This document shows positions 34,484 to 44,565 of a DNA stretch of 64,000 nucleotides, in pieces. A program made the translations under genes and the position numbers. The notes below the pieces were generated by a model, which saw only the letters and a program-made list of their open reading frames with translations, was not told the origin of the DNA and did no database searches. Each line of letters begins with the position of its first letter. Positions within the stretch are counted from its first letter, which is position 1. This DNA comes from an uncultured Massilia sp. (lineage in GTDB: Bacteria > Pseudomonadota > Gammaproteobacteria > Burkholderiales > Burkholderiaceae): assembly GCA_946481275.1 (NCBI GenBank), contig CAMLMV010000031.1, forward strand, positions 1 to 64,000. Direction: 5' to 3'.

Positions 34484-35716
34484 TCAGGAACAACAGGCAG
34501 CCAGAAAACGTTCGCTCAGGATTGGATAAGTATGGCGATCCATGACAAACCGCCTGCCGCACAACCCCATGGCTTGACGCTCGCCGGGGCTCAACGCCAA
34601 CAAATTCCGAATACCTTGCGCCGCGACTTCCGGATTCTCCGGTGCAACAGTCAACCCGCAGCCTGCTTCCCCGACCGGATCGTTGCCCGCCTCGACGGCA
34701 TGCAGCACCGGGCGGGCAGCCATCATGTAATCCATCAGCTTGTTTGGCGCGATCCCGAAACGATAGAGGGGCTGGCGTTGCCAGCCGATATATGCGATGT
34801 CGAAATGTTGAAGGAGTGCCGGGATCTGTTCCTTGGCGATCGGATCGATGAAGCGGACGTTTTGCAACTGCTCCGCATGCGCACGGCGCTGCAGGCCGGC
34901 TTTTTCCGGGCCGCCGCCGACCAGTACGAAGGCGACTTTCTCGTCGCGCAGGATCGCTGCAACGTCGAGCAAGGTGTGCAGCGAGTTCGATACGCCGTGC
35001 GTACCCGCATAGCCAACCACGAAGTTGCCCGCCTCCCTGATCGCGGAAAGTGTCGCTTCGATGTTTGCCTGGAGTTCGGTGCTCCCTGCTGCCCACTCCC
35101 GCGGGTCGACGCCGTTCGGAACGATATGCAGTCTGTCGCGCGGCACGCCGCGGGATGCCACGTAGTCATGCACTTTTGGAAGCATTGACACGACCGTATC
35201 CGCGTGACGATAGGCATAGTCCTCAGCCGCTTGCAGCAGCATGATGAAAGGATGCCACCTTGACATCCCACCCAGCTCCATTGGCGTCAGAGGCCATAAG
35301 TCATGGATCTCGAAGACGAGTTTGGCACCGGCCAATTCTGCTATCCGGCGCGCGGGCCAGATATCCATCGGGTAGGTGCTCGACGCGATCACGACATCCG
35401 GTTTGAATGACGCGACAATTCGCTTGCTCTCGCGGCACAGGCGACTGACGAAGGACGCCATATTGCGCACCCTTCCAATACCATTGCCGCAATACCGGGG
35501 CGTTTCCAACCATATGTAATGAATCCCATCGATGGTTTCGTCCAGACGGCATTGGCCGGCGAGCTCGGGCTGACGGCTGCGAATATGCGATTGGGAAGCG
35601 CCAATAATCTGCACATCATGTCCCATGCGCACCCATTCCCGCGCCAGGTAATATGGCCTGTACTCCATGCCATAGCTGGGAGAGCCCGCATAATGATTGA
35701 CGTAGAGAATACGCAT
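34484..35716 (-). CDS. GT4-family glycosyltransferase (WbuB-like)
   Basis: A 410-residue GT-B enzyme: MRILYVNHYAGSPSYGMEYR, EWVRMGHDVQIIGAS, LVFEIHDLWPLTPMELGGMS, VPNGVDPREW and a C-terminal GIAPNKLMDYMMAARPVL. This pattern is typical of WbuB-type transferases acting on the first lipid-linked amino sugar, which fits its place before the PglC-like gene. The start follows a perfect palindrome, CGTTTTAAAACG, with no usual ribosome site. Confidence 0.88.
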   Translation of the reverse strand: MRILYVNHYAGSPSYGMEYRPYYLAREWVRMGHDVQIIGASQSHIRSRQPELAGQCRLDETIDGIHYIWLETPRYCGNGIGRVRNMASFVSRLCRESKRIVASFKPDVVIASSTYPMDIWPARRIAELAGAKLVFEIHDLWPLTPMELGGMSRWHPFIMLLQAAEDYAYRHADTVVSMLPKVHDYVASRGVPRDRLHIVPNGVDPREWAAGSTELQANIEATLSAIREAGNFVVGYAGTHGVSNSLHTLLDVAAILRDEKVAFVLVGGGPEKAGLQRRAHAEQLQNVRFIDPIAKEQIPALLQHFDIAYIGWQRQPLYRFGIAPNKLMDYMMAARPVLHAVEAGNDPVGEAGCGLTVAPENPEVAAQGIRNLLALSPGERQAMGLCGRRFVMDRHTYPILSERFLAACCS

Positions 35717-36024
35717 CGTTTTAAAACGTGAGAATTCCAGAGCGATGATCGTTCAGCCGAAGTGATTATCATATTTTTAAGCACCACCCAAACTGATTGA
35801 AATCAATCCTAAGCGGCCCAGGCATTTTTATCGCCTTTCCGTTATTCCATTGAACGCCACCAATTAATTGGAATCGGATTACTTTCACACTTTTTAATAT
35901 TTCACTTGGCCTTATGCGACATCAATAAGACTATTTGCGAGATCGATATCGTCCGACAGAGAACCGATCGTATCGCCTGCCGCGTCGGCGATTATGCACG
36001 GCGATCCCAACAAAGGGATGTATT
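35717..36024. promoter_or_regulatory. AT-rich divergent promoter region inside the polysaccharide locus
   Basis: About 308 bases between the divergent WbuB-like and acyltransferase genes with no gene visible. It holds CGTTTTAAAACG (35717-35728), a 12-bp palindrome touching the minus-strand start codon, and GATTG-AAAT-CAATC a little further on. Promoters for both directions must lie here, but I cannot assign -35/-10 pairs confidently. Confidence 0.5.
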
Positions 36025-37224
36025 ATGAAAACCAATAAAATACCGAGGGTCACATTCCAGATGCACAGTCAGGTCGGCGATGACTGCTGGCATTCGGTAG
36101 TGATCTCGCTGTTGCGCGGGCTGGCGGCTGTCGAGGTCGCGGCTGCGCATCTGCGCGCGGAGATGTACCCGGGGCTGCGTACGGTGGCGGATCCATCGAT
36201 CTGGTTCAAGGGCTTCTCGTTCGCCACCGGCTTCGCCCACCATGCGGTGCTGGTGTTCTTCGTCATCAGCGGCTGGCTCGTGGGGGGCAGCCTGCTCGAC
36301 AAGATCCGGCAGCCCGATGCGATCGCCAGCTATGCGATCGACCGTGTAACGCGCCTGTGGACCGTGCTGATTCCCACCTTCGTACTGACGTTGCTGTTCG
36401 GCTTCGGCACCGGCGTCGTGGAAACGCAAGGCATCGATTTTCATCCTGCCAACGAGTACTCCGCCCTGGTCTTCGGCGCCAACCTGGTCGGCCTGCAGAC
36501 CATCGCCGTGCCGACCTTTGGCGGCAACTTCCCTTTGTGGAGCCTGGCCAACGAAACCTGGTATTACGTACTCTTCCCGCTATTGGTCGTGCTGTTGCGC
36601 GCGCCCGGCCGCGCCCTGCGCGTGGCGTGCGGCATCACACTTCTCCTGCTGGCAGCCTCGTTGCCCGCTGAGATCATCGGCTACTTCATGATCTGGCTGT
36701 TGGGCGTGGGATTTTCGCGGATCAGGATCGAGTGCAGCACCGCGCAGCGTTCGGTCTGGCTGATACTCGTCGCGGCGCTGTGGGTGTATTACCGGCTGAC
36801 CGGCGACATGAACGCGTTCACGCTTGCCAGCATGCTGCCGGACCTGGGTTGCAGCCTGATGTTCGTGGTGCTCTTGTCGAGCCTGCAATTCAGGGCCGCT
36901 GCAACGTCGACGCTGCGGCCGCTCCTGGCCAGGACCGGCACCTTTTTCGCAGAATTCTCCTTCAGCCTGTATGTCCTGCACGTGCCGCTGATCGACCTGC
37001 TGCGGCATTGGACATTGAAGCGCTGGGGGCTACGCGAGCTGTCGCCGAACGACCCGCTGCACTTCGCAATCTATCTGGGCATGCTGGCCACTTTGCTCGC
37101 GGGGGCCTACATGTCGTACTGGCTGTTCGAATCGCGCACTTACCAGATTCGGCGCCTGCTCAAGCGCATGCTGTTGCAGCGACGTGCCCCTGCGCCGGTC
37201 TCGCCCACCTTTCGCGCCGATTGA
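36025..37224 (+). CDS. acyltransferase-3 family membrane O-acyltransferase
   Basis: A 399-residue integral membrane protein of about ten segments. LRGLAAVEVAAAHLRAE is the N-terminal acyltransferase-3 motif with its conserved His, and AVLVFFVISGWLVGGSLL and PLWSLANETWYYVLFPLLVV are further family blocks. It probably acetylates the polysaccharide across the inner membrane. ATG 36025 follows AAGGGA at good spacing. It is the only plus-strand gene within the right half of the locus. Confidence 0.9.
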   Translation: MKTNKIPRVTFQMHSQVGDDCWHSVVISLLRGLAAVEVAAAHLRAEMYPGLRTVADPSIWFKGFSFATGFAHHAVLVFFVISGWLVGGSLLDKIRQPDAIASYAIDRVTRLWTVLIPTFVLTLLFGFGTGVVETQGIDFHPANEYSALVFGANLVGLQTIAVPTFGGNFPLWSLANETWYYVLFPLLVVLLRAPGRALRVACGITLLLLAASLPAEIIGYFMIWLLGVGFSRIRIECSTAQRSVWLILVAALWVYYRLTGDMNAFTLASMLPDLGCSLMFVVLLSSLQFRAAATSTLRPLLARTGTFFAEFSFSLYVLHVPLIDLLRHWTLKRWGLRELSPNDPLHFAIYLGMLATLLAGAYMSYWLFESRTYQIRRLLKRMLLQRRAPAPVSPTFRAD

Positions 37225-37289
37225 GGCTCGCGGCCGTGCCGTGGCTCACGGACAACAGCACGCCGGCATCGTGCAAGGGCGACGCCACC

Positions 37290-38498
37290 CTACGACAAGT
37301 GCTCCCTCGGCGGCGCGATCCTGCCAGGATGCGCCACCTCAGGCGCAGCCACTTTACGCCGCGCGTCGTGGCTCGGTCCGGTCAGCGCAAACAACACGAA
37401 CAGCCACACCGGCGGTTCATAGAAGAACATCTTTTCGTTCAACGGGACGAGTACCAGCAAGGTCGCCAACACGAGCCCGTTGACCCGGACCATGCGCACA
37501 AGCAGCCCCAACAAGGCGAGCGACACCACCGCACCACCTCGCGTGGTGAGGTTGAACAGGACGCCAATGTCCTGGTAGTGGCAGCGAACACATGGATCGC
37601 TAACGAAACCGATGCCCACGAATTTTTCTTCGGCACTCTTCGCGCCGTACGCGGCAATGCCCTCGATCCGATGCGTCAGGCTGCCGTCGGACGGCTGATT
37701 GATGAACCGCTCCTCCAGGTGTGTCACGATGCCCGACGCGATCAGATAGGTCGCAATCGCCGCGGCGAGGATAATGAGATGGAGTGGCCGGACCTCCTTC
37801 CGCCACAGGTAGAGACCCAACGCGGTCACCAGCGGCACGAAATAGACGGACGAGCCGGAATTGGTCAGGAAAATCCCGATGATGGAGACGCAGGTCAGCA
37901 ACACCAGTCGCTCGCTGAATTCCGAGACCAGTATCATGATCGCGAGCAGGCAGCCCATATAGTTCGCATAGGTGCCCGGCTCCACGTGGAAACCGGAAAA
38001 CCGTGTAATGTTCAGGTAGTCTTCGGAAAAGCGGCTGTCCGACCCGAAAATCATCTTGTAGAAGTCGACTATCCCGGCCGAGGTCGCAAAAAACAGCAAT
38101 GCCTGCAGCACGATGAACAGGACGTTAATCACCAGCAGCCATGCAATCGCTGCCCGGAATTCCCGTCGCCAGTGGAACGACAGCTCGTACAGGAGTATCG
38201 CCGCGCACATGTCGGCGGCGATGAGCATGGCGAACTGGCCCGGACCGGAGATGATCAGGGTTGCGTGCATGAAGATCAATGCCAGCAGGAGCAACACATG
38301 CATGGTGGGCGTACGCGGCCGCACCGATCGAACTGCCAGCAAGGGAAACAGCAGCATCAGCGACACACCTGCCACCAGATACCGTGGGATCATCGATGGA
38401 TTGGGGCCGCCTTGTTCGAACGGTGTAAAGAACAGAAACAGTGTACAAAAGAACACCGTGAACACCAGGGGCGACTCAAGGCGATTCGGCGTGCGCAT
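37290..38498 (-). CDS. wzy: Wzy-like polysaccharide polymerase
   Basis: A 402-residue membrane protein of about eleven segments with the long periplasmic loop usual for O-antigen polymerase/ligase proteins (around GSDSRFSEDYLNITRFSGFH and NQPSDGSLTHRIEGI). The GFHVEPGTYANYMG block is common in capsule Wzy proteins. Sequence alone is weak, but position beside Wzx and the glycosyltransferases supports Wzy. ATG 38498 is one base after the preceding stop. Confidence 0.82.
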   Translation of the reverse strand: MRTPNRLESPLVFTVFFCTLFLFFTPFEQGGPNPSMIPRYLVAGVSLMLLFPLLAVRSVRPRTPTMHVLLLLALIFMHATLIISGPGQFAMLIAADMCAAILLYELSFHWRREFRAAIAWLLVINVLFIVLQALLFFATSAGIVDFYKMIFGSDSRFSEDYLNITRFSGFHVEPGTYANYMGCLLAIMILVSEFSERLVLLTCVSIIGIFLTNSGSSVYFVPLVTALGLYLWRKEVRPLHLIILAAAIATYLIASGIVTHLEERFINQPSDGSLTHRIEGIAAYGAKSAEEKFVGIGFVSDPCVRCHYQDIGVLFNLTTRGGAVVSLALLGLLVRMVRVNGLVLATLLVLVPLNEKMFFYEPPVWLFVLFALTGPSHDARRKVAAPEVAHPGRIAPPREHLS

Positions 38499-38499
38499 G

Positions 38500-39762
38500 T
38501 CAGGGACGGGATGCGATGTCGACCAGGGATTGGCCGAACTGCGGGTAATTGTGGGCGGCGCTAAATTTTTCCTGCCAATCGGAGCGCGCACGCGTCCGGT
38601 ACGCTGCAGCTGACGCCCTGTCGCGGAAGCGCGCCAGCGCGCCGGCGATGGTCGCGACGTCCGGATCGGCCGGGATCAGGATCCCATTGCTCTCATTGAC
38701 AATTTCGCCGTTGCCGCCGACGTCCGTTGCCACCATCGGGATACCGACCGAACTGGCCTCCATGAGACTGACAGGAATCCCTTCGCTCGAGCTGACGTTG
38801 ACGAACACATCAAATTTTTGCTCCCGGTACAGCTTCATCACGTCCTCCTGTGCGAGGTAGCCCGTGAACACGACCTCGGCGCGCCCGCCCCCCAGCTTCG
38901 ACCGGGCGTATGCCCGTAGCTCCTCGAACAGCCCGCCGTCGCCGATGTGCGTCCACCGGACGCTCAACGATGGTGCGGCCTCCAGCAGGTGCGCAATCGC
39001 GTCGACGACGAGGTGGAGGCGCTTCTCCTCGACCACGAACGAACACGATACGACCGAGAGCGCTTCCTCCTGCGGCTGCGCATTTTCGAACCCGGGGTCA
39101 TCCACACCGAGGCGCGCCGTGAAGCATTTGCGCGCCGCCGCCGGATGCTCGCGCGCCACGTAGGCCCTGCCATGGTCCGAGATACTGAACACCGCGTCGA
39201 TCCCCGCGAGCACGCCCTGCCGCAAGCCCGCGTAGCCACCGCTGCGCTTGTCCTCGTACAAGTCGCCGCGATGGGCTCGCGACACCACCTTGAGCGAGGG
39301 CTGGACCACGTCCCGGAAACGGATCGCTCCTGCGATTTCCGGAAACATCCAGTAAAAGTAGACGATGTCGATTTTCTTGTTCGCGTGCTTGACCTGCTCG
39401 ACCAGAAAGCGCTCGAACAGGCAAGCACGGTACAAGGCTCTCACCAACTCCTTCACGTTCTCCCAGCGGTGCGCGCCGCGCAATACTCGCCGCGCGTCAT
39501 CGAGCCATGCGTAGCGCCACAACCCGCCCAGCAACGAACTGACCAGGACGATGCCTCGTTGCATGCCCCAGCGCGCATTCGCATAGTCGAGATTGACCGG
39601 CAGCGAGGTAGGACGCGGCGCGGCGTCGCGCGGGTAGAAGCTCGGCACAAGTTCCACATGCGCGAAACACTGGGCAAGGTATTCCAGTTCGGCCTTGATG
39701 AAGGCTTCGTTCCGGCCATAAGGGTAAGAGGTCGTCACCACCAGTATGCGTTCCTGGTTCAT
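38500..39762 (-). CDS. GT4-family glycosyltransferase
   Basis: A 420-residue GT-B enzyme: RILVVTTSYPYGRNEAFIKA, SRAHRGDLYEDKRSGGY, WTHIGDGGLFEELRAYA and VFVNVSSSEGIPVSLMEASS with the GT4 donor-site Glu, then GNGEIVNESNGILI. It follows wzx directly (TGA ATG). It likely adds one of the later sugars of the repeat unit. Confidence 0.9.
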   Translation of the reverse strand: MNQERILVVTTSYPYGRNEAFIKAELEYLAQCFAHVELVPSFYPRDAAPRPTSLPVNLDYANARWGMQRGIVLVSSLLGGLWRYAWLDDARRVLRGAHRWENVKELVRALYRACLFERFLVEQVKHANKKIDIVYFYWMFPEIAGAIRFRDVVQPSLKVVSRAHRGDLYEDKRSGGYAGLRQGVLAGIDAVFSISDHGRAYVAREHPAAARKCFTARLGVDDPGFENAQPQEEALSVVSCSFVVEEKRLHLVVDAIAHLLEAAPSLSVRWTHIGDGGLFEELRAYARSKLGGGRAEVVFTGYLAQEDVMKLYREQKFDVFVNVSSSEGIPVSLMEASSVGIPMVATDVGGNGEIVNESNGILIPADPDVATIAGALARFRDRASAAAYRTRARSDWQEKFSAAHNYPQFGQSLVDIASRP

Positions 39763-41106
39763 TCACTCGTCTCCATCGACAGAGGTCGCGGCATCGGCGC
39801 GCGCGTCGTTGGCCTCTACCCGCTTCACTGCCATGATTTTCTTGTACATGACCACGGTATAGAGGGCAGTGACCGAGAACGCGACCGTCGACGCGAGTGC
39901 CGCACCGCTCGTTCCCAGGACCGGAATGGCGAGGACGCCGCAGACCGCATTGATCGCCAGGCACAGGATTGCGCCCTGGATGTTCACTTTTTGAAATCCC
40001 ATCCCGGCAAGGGCATTGGAGATGATGCTCATATAGCTCCAGGTGACGATCCCGGGGAGCAAAATGATGAATGGCGCAACGCTGCCCCGGAAATCCTTGC
40101 CGAACGCGAGCGGGATCGCGTACCACGAGACGGCGGCCGCGACGAGCGCGCCGGCCAGCGTCACCCGCACCACCAGCCTCGCAACTTTCGTCACCATGGC
40201 TTCCAGCGCCTCGGGCGACCGGCTGTTGGCGGCCGACTCCGGATACACGATCGATGACGCGGCTCCCGAAAACAGCCACAGCATCTCTGCCAACTGTACC
40301 GCGAGCGCGTAGAACCCGGCCGCAGTCGCGCCCAACATGAAGCTGACGAGATACAACGCGAGCCTGTAGTTGAGAAAGGTGATGACATTGCTGACATGGG
40401 CGCGCAGCCCGAACGACATCGCATCACGCAACCGGTACTGGCCGGCGGTGCCGGGAGCGATTTTCCGGAGGCGCGATTCGCTCATCATCCAGAGCGACAG
40501 CTGGCCGATGAGGTGGCACGTCACCACGGCCATCACGTCGACGCGCCCCGTCACGCCCAACAGGGCAACCGTGGCGAAAAATATGAACGGGTGGACCAGC
40601 AGTGTTCGGTTGTAGGCGCGGTAGTCGCGCTGGCCCCGGATCATCGACGAGGACCACCCTGCCAGCAGCAGTAGCGGGAACAGGAGGCTGGCATACAGGG
40701 CCAGTCCTTTGTGTATCCCAGGAAGGTAACGGGCGATTTGTTGCTCGCTGCCTGCCAATAAGACCAGCGCGACCGCCATCCATAGCAGGACCGCCAGGAT
40801 CCAGTTCGCGGCGCGCATCTGCCGCGGATTGCCGGAACCGGAGCTCAGGTGGTACACATGGCTTGCGCCCATGCCGAGGTTGAGAAACGCGTACAGCGCC
40901 TGGGGCAGCAGCATCGCCGTGGCCAGGATCCCGTTGCCTGCCGGCCCGAGCATCCGTGCGGTGATGCACATCCCGGCAAAATACAAGGACCCGGACAATA
41001 TCTGGCGGGCGACAGTGGCGCCAATGGTTGCAGACAGGTTCAGGTGCGAATCCGGAGATCGCCCCAATGAGAACGCTGCAAACAGGCCGCGCATCATTAT
41101 CTTCAT
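39763..41106 (-). CDS. wzx: Wzx-type lipid-linked oligosaccharide flippase
   Basis: A 447-residue polytopic protein of the MOP/Wzx exporter type with about twelve to fourteen segments. TVARQILSGSLYFAGMCITA and RMLGPAGNGILATAMLLPQ are typical of the first helices, and LRAHVSNVITFLNYRLALYL of the mid-protein half. It should move the undecaprenyl-linked repeat unit to the periplasm. Its C-terminal tail is charged (EANDARADAATSVDGDE). Confidence 0.88.
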   Translation of the reverse strand: MKIMMRGLFAAFSLGRSPDSHLNLSATIGATVARQILSGSLYFAGMCITARMLGPAGNGILATAMLLPQALYAFLNLGMGASHVYHLSSGSGNPRQMRAANWILAVLLWMAVALVLLAGSEQQIARYLPGIHKGLALYASLLFPLLLLAGWSSSMIRGQRDYRAYNRTLLVHPFIFFATVALLGVTGRVDVMAVVTCHLIGQLSLWMMSESRLRKIAPGTAGQYRLRDAMSFGLRAHVSNVITFLNYRLALYLVSFMLGATAAGFYALAVQLAEMLWLFSGAASSIVYPESAANSRSPEALEAMVTKVARLVVRVTLAGALVAAAVSWYAIPLAFGKDFRGSVAPFIILLPGIVTWSYMSIISNALAGMGFQKVNIQGAILCLAINAVCGVLAIPVLGTSGAALASTVAFSVTALYTVVMYKKIMAVKRVEANDARADAATSVDGDE

Positions 41107-41118
41107 CGCTCGCCTGGT

Positions 41119-43401
41119 TCAGGCCGAGTAGCCCAGCTGGGCGGCGTCGTCGATGTATTGGGTACGACCGGCGCCAATCCGCATGGCCATGTCGTTGAAC
41201 AGCACCCCTCGTGGCGAGAGGCCTGCATGGTTCAGCCGCTTGATCGACTCGGTGATCTCGGCGTCGGTGGTGACGCGCGCGCGTGCGAGGAGGAAGATGG
41301 CGCCGGCATGATTGCCGATGATGAGGGCGTCAGAGGCCAGCAGGATCGGAGGCGTGTCGATCAGTACCAGATCGTAATTGGTGCCGGCTGCTTCGAGTAA
41401 CGTCGTGAAATTCACGTGCAGTAAGAAATCCGAGCGGTTCGGCGGCAACGGGCCAGTCGGGATGAAGTCGAGGTTCTCGTCGACCTCGTGGTGGACGACG
41501 TCTTCGATGCGCATCGATCCATTGATGGCCTTGGACAATCCCTGGTCGCGGCTGATGCCGAAGTAGCGGTGCAGGTGGCCGCTGCGGAAGTCCGCATCGA
41601 TCAGCAACACCCGCTTGCCGCTCGCCGCCATCACGGCCGCGAAGTTCACCAGCACGAAGGACCTGCCCAGGCCGTGGGTCGGCCCGGCAAACATGACGAT
41701 GTTGTTCCTGAAGTGGGGCATCGCGAACTGCAGGGCAGCGCGGAAGCTGCGCAGGCTTTCCACGGCGGCATCGCCCGGAATGACACGGGCCAGCAGAGGC
41801 AAGGCTTCCATCCCGCCCCGCGCCTTGTGCATCAGCTTTTCCTGGTTGCTGCTGTGCGGGATCGAGGCGTAAACCACGCGGGCATGCAGCAGGCGCTCGA
41901 TCTTCTGCGGATCGTCGATACCGCCCTTCATCGCATTGCGCGTGAACGCGATCATCGTGCCGAGCAACAGACCGGTGACCACCGCGAGCGCGACGATCAG
42001 GGGACGGTTCGGCTTGAGCGGCTTTTCAGGCGGCACCGGCTCGTCGACCATGCGCACGTTGCTCACCCGGCCCACCGAGATCAGCCGCAGCTGCTGGGCC
42101 GTGTTCGACAGTGCCGTGTACAGGTCCGTGCTGACCTTGATTTCCCGGGTCAGCCGCGCTTCTTCCTGCTCCAGTGCCGGCAAGGCTTTGATGCGCGCGT
42201 TGACGTCATCGATTTCAGCCTGGGCTTCCTTGCGCTGGCGATTGATGGCGGCGATGATCGGATGGTCTTCCGTGAAGCGTCCCAGCAGTTCCGTTTTTTT
42301 CTGGATCAGGTCGAGACTGCGGGTGCGCGTCGCTGCCGCCTGCGCCAGCATTTCCTTCGCCTCCTCCTGCAGGTCCACGGTGCCGTGGGTGTTGCGGAAC
42401 TGGTTGTAGCGGTCCTCGGCCTGTTCGAGCTGGCGCTTGAGGATCGGCAGCTGCTGGTTCAGGAAGGCCAGCGACTTTTCTGCCTCCTCGGTCTTGCGTG
42501 CCAGGTTCTGGCGCATGTACTCGCGGCCGATCTCGCGCAGGACCGCATAGGTGCGCTGGGCATTCTCGCCCTGCAACTTGACCTCGATCACGCCGGACTG
42601 CTTGCCCTGCTCCGAGATCACGAGGGCGCTCTGGATCGCCTGGATCAGGGCCACCCTCGAGATGCGACGCAGGCGGAAACGCGCGCCGGTCTTCGCCTGG
42701 ATGCGATCGACCTTCAGCTCGATGGTGCCCTCCGGCGTCGGCACGCGGTAACGCTGGCCGACGTCGCCGTCGAAGACAGTGCGCTGCCCGCCGCCTGAAA
42801 AACGGAAGCGCCCGCCTCCCAGTGACGTCAGTGCGAATTCGCGTCCCAACCAGCCCTCGGGCACCTCGAATACCGACACCTCCGCCTTTTCGCCACCCCA
42901 GACATAGCCGCCGTAGCCGAACAGCCCCGGCTCGGACAGCGCACCACTGTTCTGGTTGGCGAACCAGAATCCGGCGACCGGGAAGTACTTCGGCTGCGTG
43001 TCGATGTACAGCTGCAGGTTGTCGACCGCACGTGATACCACCATGCGCGAGCGCAGCAGTTCCATCTCGGCGATGGCCGCCTTCTTGGTCTCGAACAGCG
43101 ACGATGCCTCGCTCAGGATGTTCTTCGATGCGTTCGGACTTTCCTCCTCGACGTGGATCAGCAGGTCGGCCTCGAACACCGGCATCGCAAGCAGTGCGTA
43201 CAGTACGGCCGCCAGTGTGATGAGGGCCGTGATGCCGCCGATCAGCCAACGGCTGTCGTAGAGTGTGTGCAGGTGGCCCTTGAGGTCGAAAGGAGGTTCG
43301 TCCGTCCCACCCGCGTTCGCGCGCGGGTCGAAGGGAACGGTGACGATGGGCGGCGTATGAACCACCGGTGTCAGGGAATGCGACTCGCCGAGGGTGCTCA
43401 T
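41119..43401 (-). CDS. wzc: Wzc-like polysaccharide co-polymerase/tyrosine kinase with altered P-loop
   Basis: A 760-residue chain-length and export regulator. The Wzz domain has membrane segments at about 52-73 and 467-487, a periplasmic coiled coil between them (about 300-420) and VDEPVPPEKPLKPNRPLIV before the second segment. The cytosolic BY-kinase domain has Walker A FAGPTHGLGRSF (571-582), Walker A' LLIDADFRSGHLH and Walker B LVLIDTPP. The Walker A lysine is replaced by Arg580 (AGG, one base from AAG), and the C-terminal tyrosine cluster is reduced to Y749 and Y758. It may be a weak or inactive kinase. Confidence 0.93.
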   Translation of the reverse strand: MSTLGESHSLTPVVHTPPIVTVPFDPRANAGGTDEPPFDLKGHLHTLYDSRWLIGGITALITLAAVLYALLAMPVFEADLLIHVEEESPNASKNILSEASSLFETKKAAIAEMELLRSRMVVSRAVDNLQLYIDTQPKYFPVAGFWFANQNSGALSEPGLFGYGGYVWGGEKAEVSVFEVPEGWLGREFALTSLGGGRFRFSGGGQRTVFDGDVGQRYRVPTPEGTIELKVDRIQAKTGARFRLRRISRVALIQAIQSALVISEQGKQSGVIEVKLQGENAQRTYAVLREIGREYMRQNLARKTEEAEKSLAFLNQQLPILKRQLEQAEDRYNQFRNTHGTVDLQEEAKEMLAQAAATRTRSLDLIQKKTELLGRFTEDHPIIAAINRQRKEAQAEIDDVNARIKALPALEQEEARLTREIKVSTDLYTALSNTAQQLRLISVGRVSNVRMVDEPVPPEKPLKPNRPLIVALAVVTGLLLGTMIAFTRNAMKGGIDDPQKIERLLHARVVYASIPHSSNQEKLMHKARGGMEALPLLARVIPGDAAVESLRSFRAALQFAMPHFRNNIVMFAGPTHGLGRSFVLVNFAAVMAASGKRVLLIDADFRSGHLHRYFGISRDQGLSKAINGSMRIEDVVHHEVDENLDFIPTGPLPPNRSDFLLHVNFTTLLEAAGTNYDLVLIDTPPILLASDALIIGNHAGAIFLLARARVTTDAEITESIKRLNHAGLSPRGVLFNDMAMRIGAGRTQYIDDAAQLGYSA

Positions 43402-43461
43402 GGTCGTGCTCCTGCAGGGTTCGGTGTGCGTGATGAAGCGTGCTGTTCGTGTGCGCGAGCT

Positions 43462-44565
43462 TCAGGGCCGGGTGGTGGCGCTGACGGCCGACGTCAATGC
43501 GCCCGGAATCAGGAGGCTCAGGTTCCGGTTCCAGTTGGCCAGCGGCGTTGCGGCCACATAGACGATGTCTTTCGGCTGCAATTCGAAGGCTTCGGCCAGC
43601 GCCAGCGAGCTGGCCTCACGGGCATCGAGCCGAAACACGCGGGTCCGGCCGGACGTCTTGCGCACCACATAGACCTGGCGCGCATCGCCGCTCAGCGGAC
43701 TGATGCCGCCGCTCTCGCCGAGCGCCTCGTTCAGGGTCAGGCGGCCATCGTGCATCGTCAGCGCCTTCGGCGTGATGACCTCGCCGGAAACGAAGACCTT
43801 GCTTTCGTCGCGGGACTGCACGCGGACCACGTCGCCCGCCTTGAGCATGACCAGGCCGGGATTGATGCCCTTCTGCACGAGGTCGCGCAGGTTGACGCGG
43901 TAGCGCTGCTGGCCGCGCTCGAGGACGATCCTGCTCTGGTCGGCGGTGGGCAGCAGGCCGCCGGCGCGGTTGAGCGCCTCGACCAGCGTCATCGGGATGT
44001 CGTTGATGGCCTGCAAGCCAGGCGCCTTGACCTCGCCGTCGATGTACACGCGCTTGCTGCGGAAGGACTGGACCCGCAATGTCACGTTCGGGCCTGCCAG
44101 GTACTTGGCGAGCCTCTTCGTCAGGACCGCGCGCGCCTCCTCCTCGGTCAGGCCGTCGACGGGCACGAGGCCGATCAGGGGAAACTGGATGCGCCCGAGA
44201 TGGTCGACCACGAAGCCCGGCGCCGCCGCGTTCATCCCGCTGGGGTCGGGCGTCCCAGGAGGCGCGTTGACGGCGGTCCCGGCCAGTTCAGGGTGGTCCC
44301 AGACGACGATGGACAGCACGTCGCCGCTGCCGATCACGTAGGGAGGCGGGTTCGGCACGAGCAGCTCGTCCAGGCCCTGGTGAGCCACCTCCTGATGCTG
44401 CTGGCGCTCCGCGACGATGAGTTGTTCCGTGATCATTTCCGTCGGCGGCGCGGATTCGTCGCCCCCCGCCTTGTCCTGCGAACGGAAGTGAATGGCGGGG
44501 GCGCACCCCATGAGGGCAGACGCCAGCAAGGCGGCCGCCATGTACTGCGTAGAGGAAGCTTTCAT
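43462..44565 (-). CDS. wza: Wza-like outer-membrane polysaccharide export lipoprotein
   Basis: A 367-residue lipoprotein starting at ATG 44565, with lipobox ALMGC. The poly-export domain has YVIGSGDVLSIVVWDHPEL and two SLBB repeats (VYIDGEVKAPGLQAINDIPM, VFVSGEVITPKALTMHDGRL). The C-terminus LANWNRNLSLLIPGALTSAV forms the membrane helix of the octameric channel. It is the first gene of the wza-wzc-wzx-GT-wzy operon. The long insertion AGTAVNAPPGTPDPSGMNAA after WDHPEL is common in Burkholderiales homologues. Confidence 0.94.
   Translation of the reverse strand: MKASSTQYMAAALLASALMGCAPAIHFRSQDKAGGDESAPPTEMITEQLIVAERQQHQEVAHQGLDELLVPNPPPYVIGSGDVLSIVVWDHPELAGTAVNAPPGTPDPSGMNAAAPGFVVDHLGRIQFPLIGLVPVDGLTEEEARAVLTKRLAKYLAGPNVTLRVQSFRSKRVYIDGEVKAPGLQAINDIPMTLVEALNRAGGLLPTADQSRIVLERGQQRYRVNLRDLVQKGINPGLVMLKAGDVVRVQSRDESKVFVSGEVITPKALTMHDGRLTLNEALGESGGISPLSGDARQVYVVRKTSGRTRVFRLDAREASSLALAEAFELQPKDIVYVAATPLANWNRNLSLLIPGALTSAVSATTRP

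Noticed and set aside
36732..38564. 610-residue plus-strand open frame after the acyltransferase
   Set aside because: Antisense to wzy and in another frame of the acyltransferase; the composition is that of a shadow.
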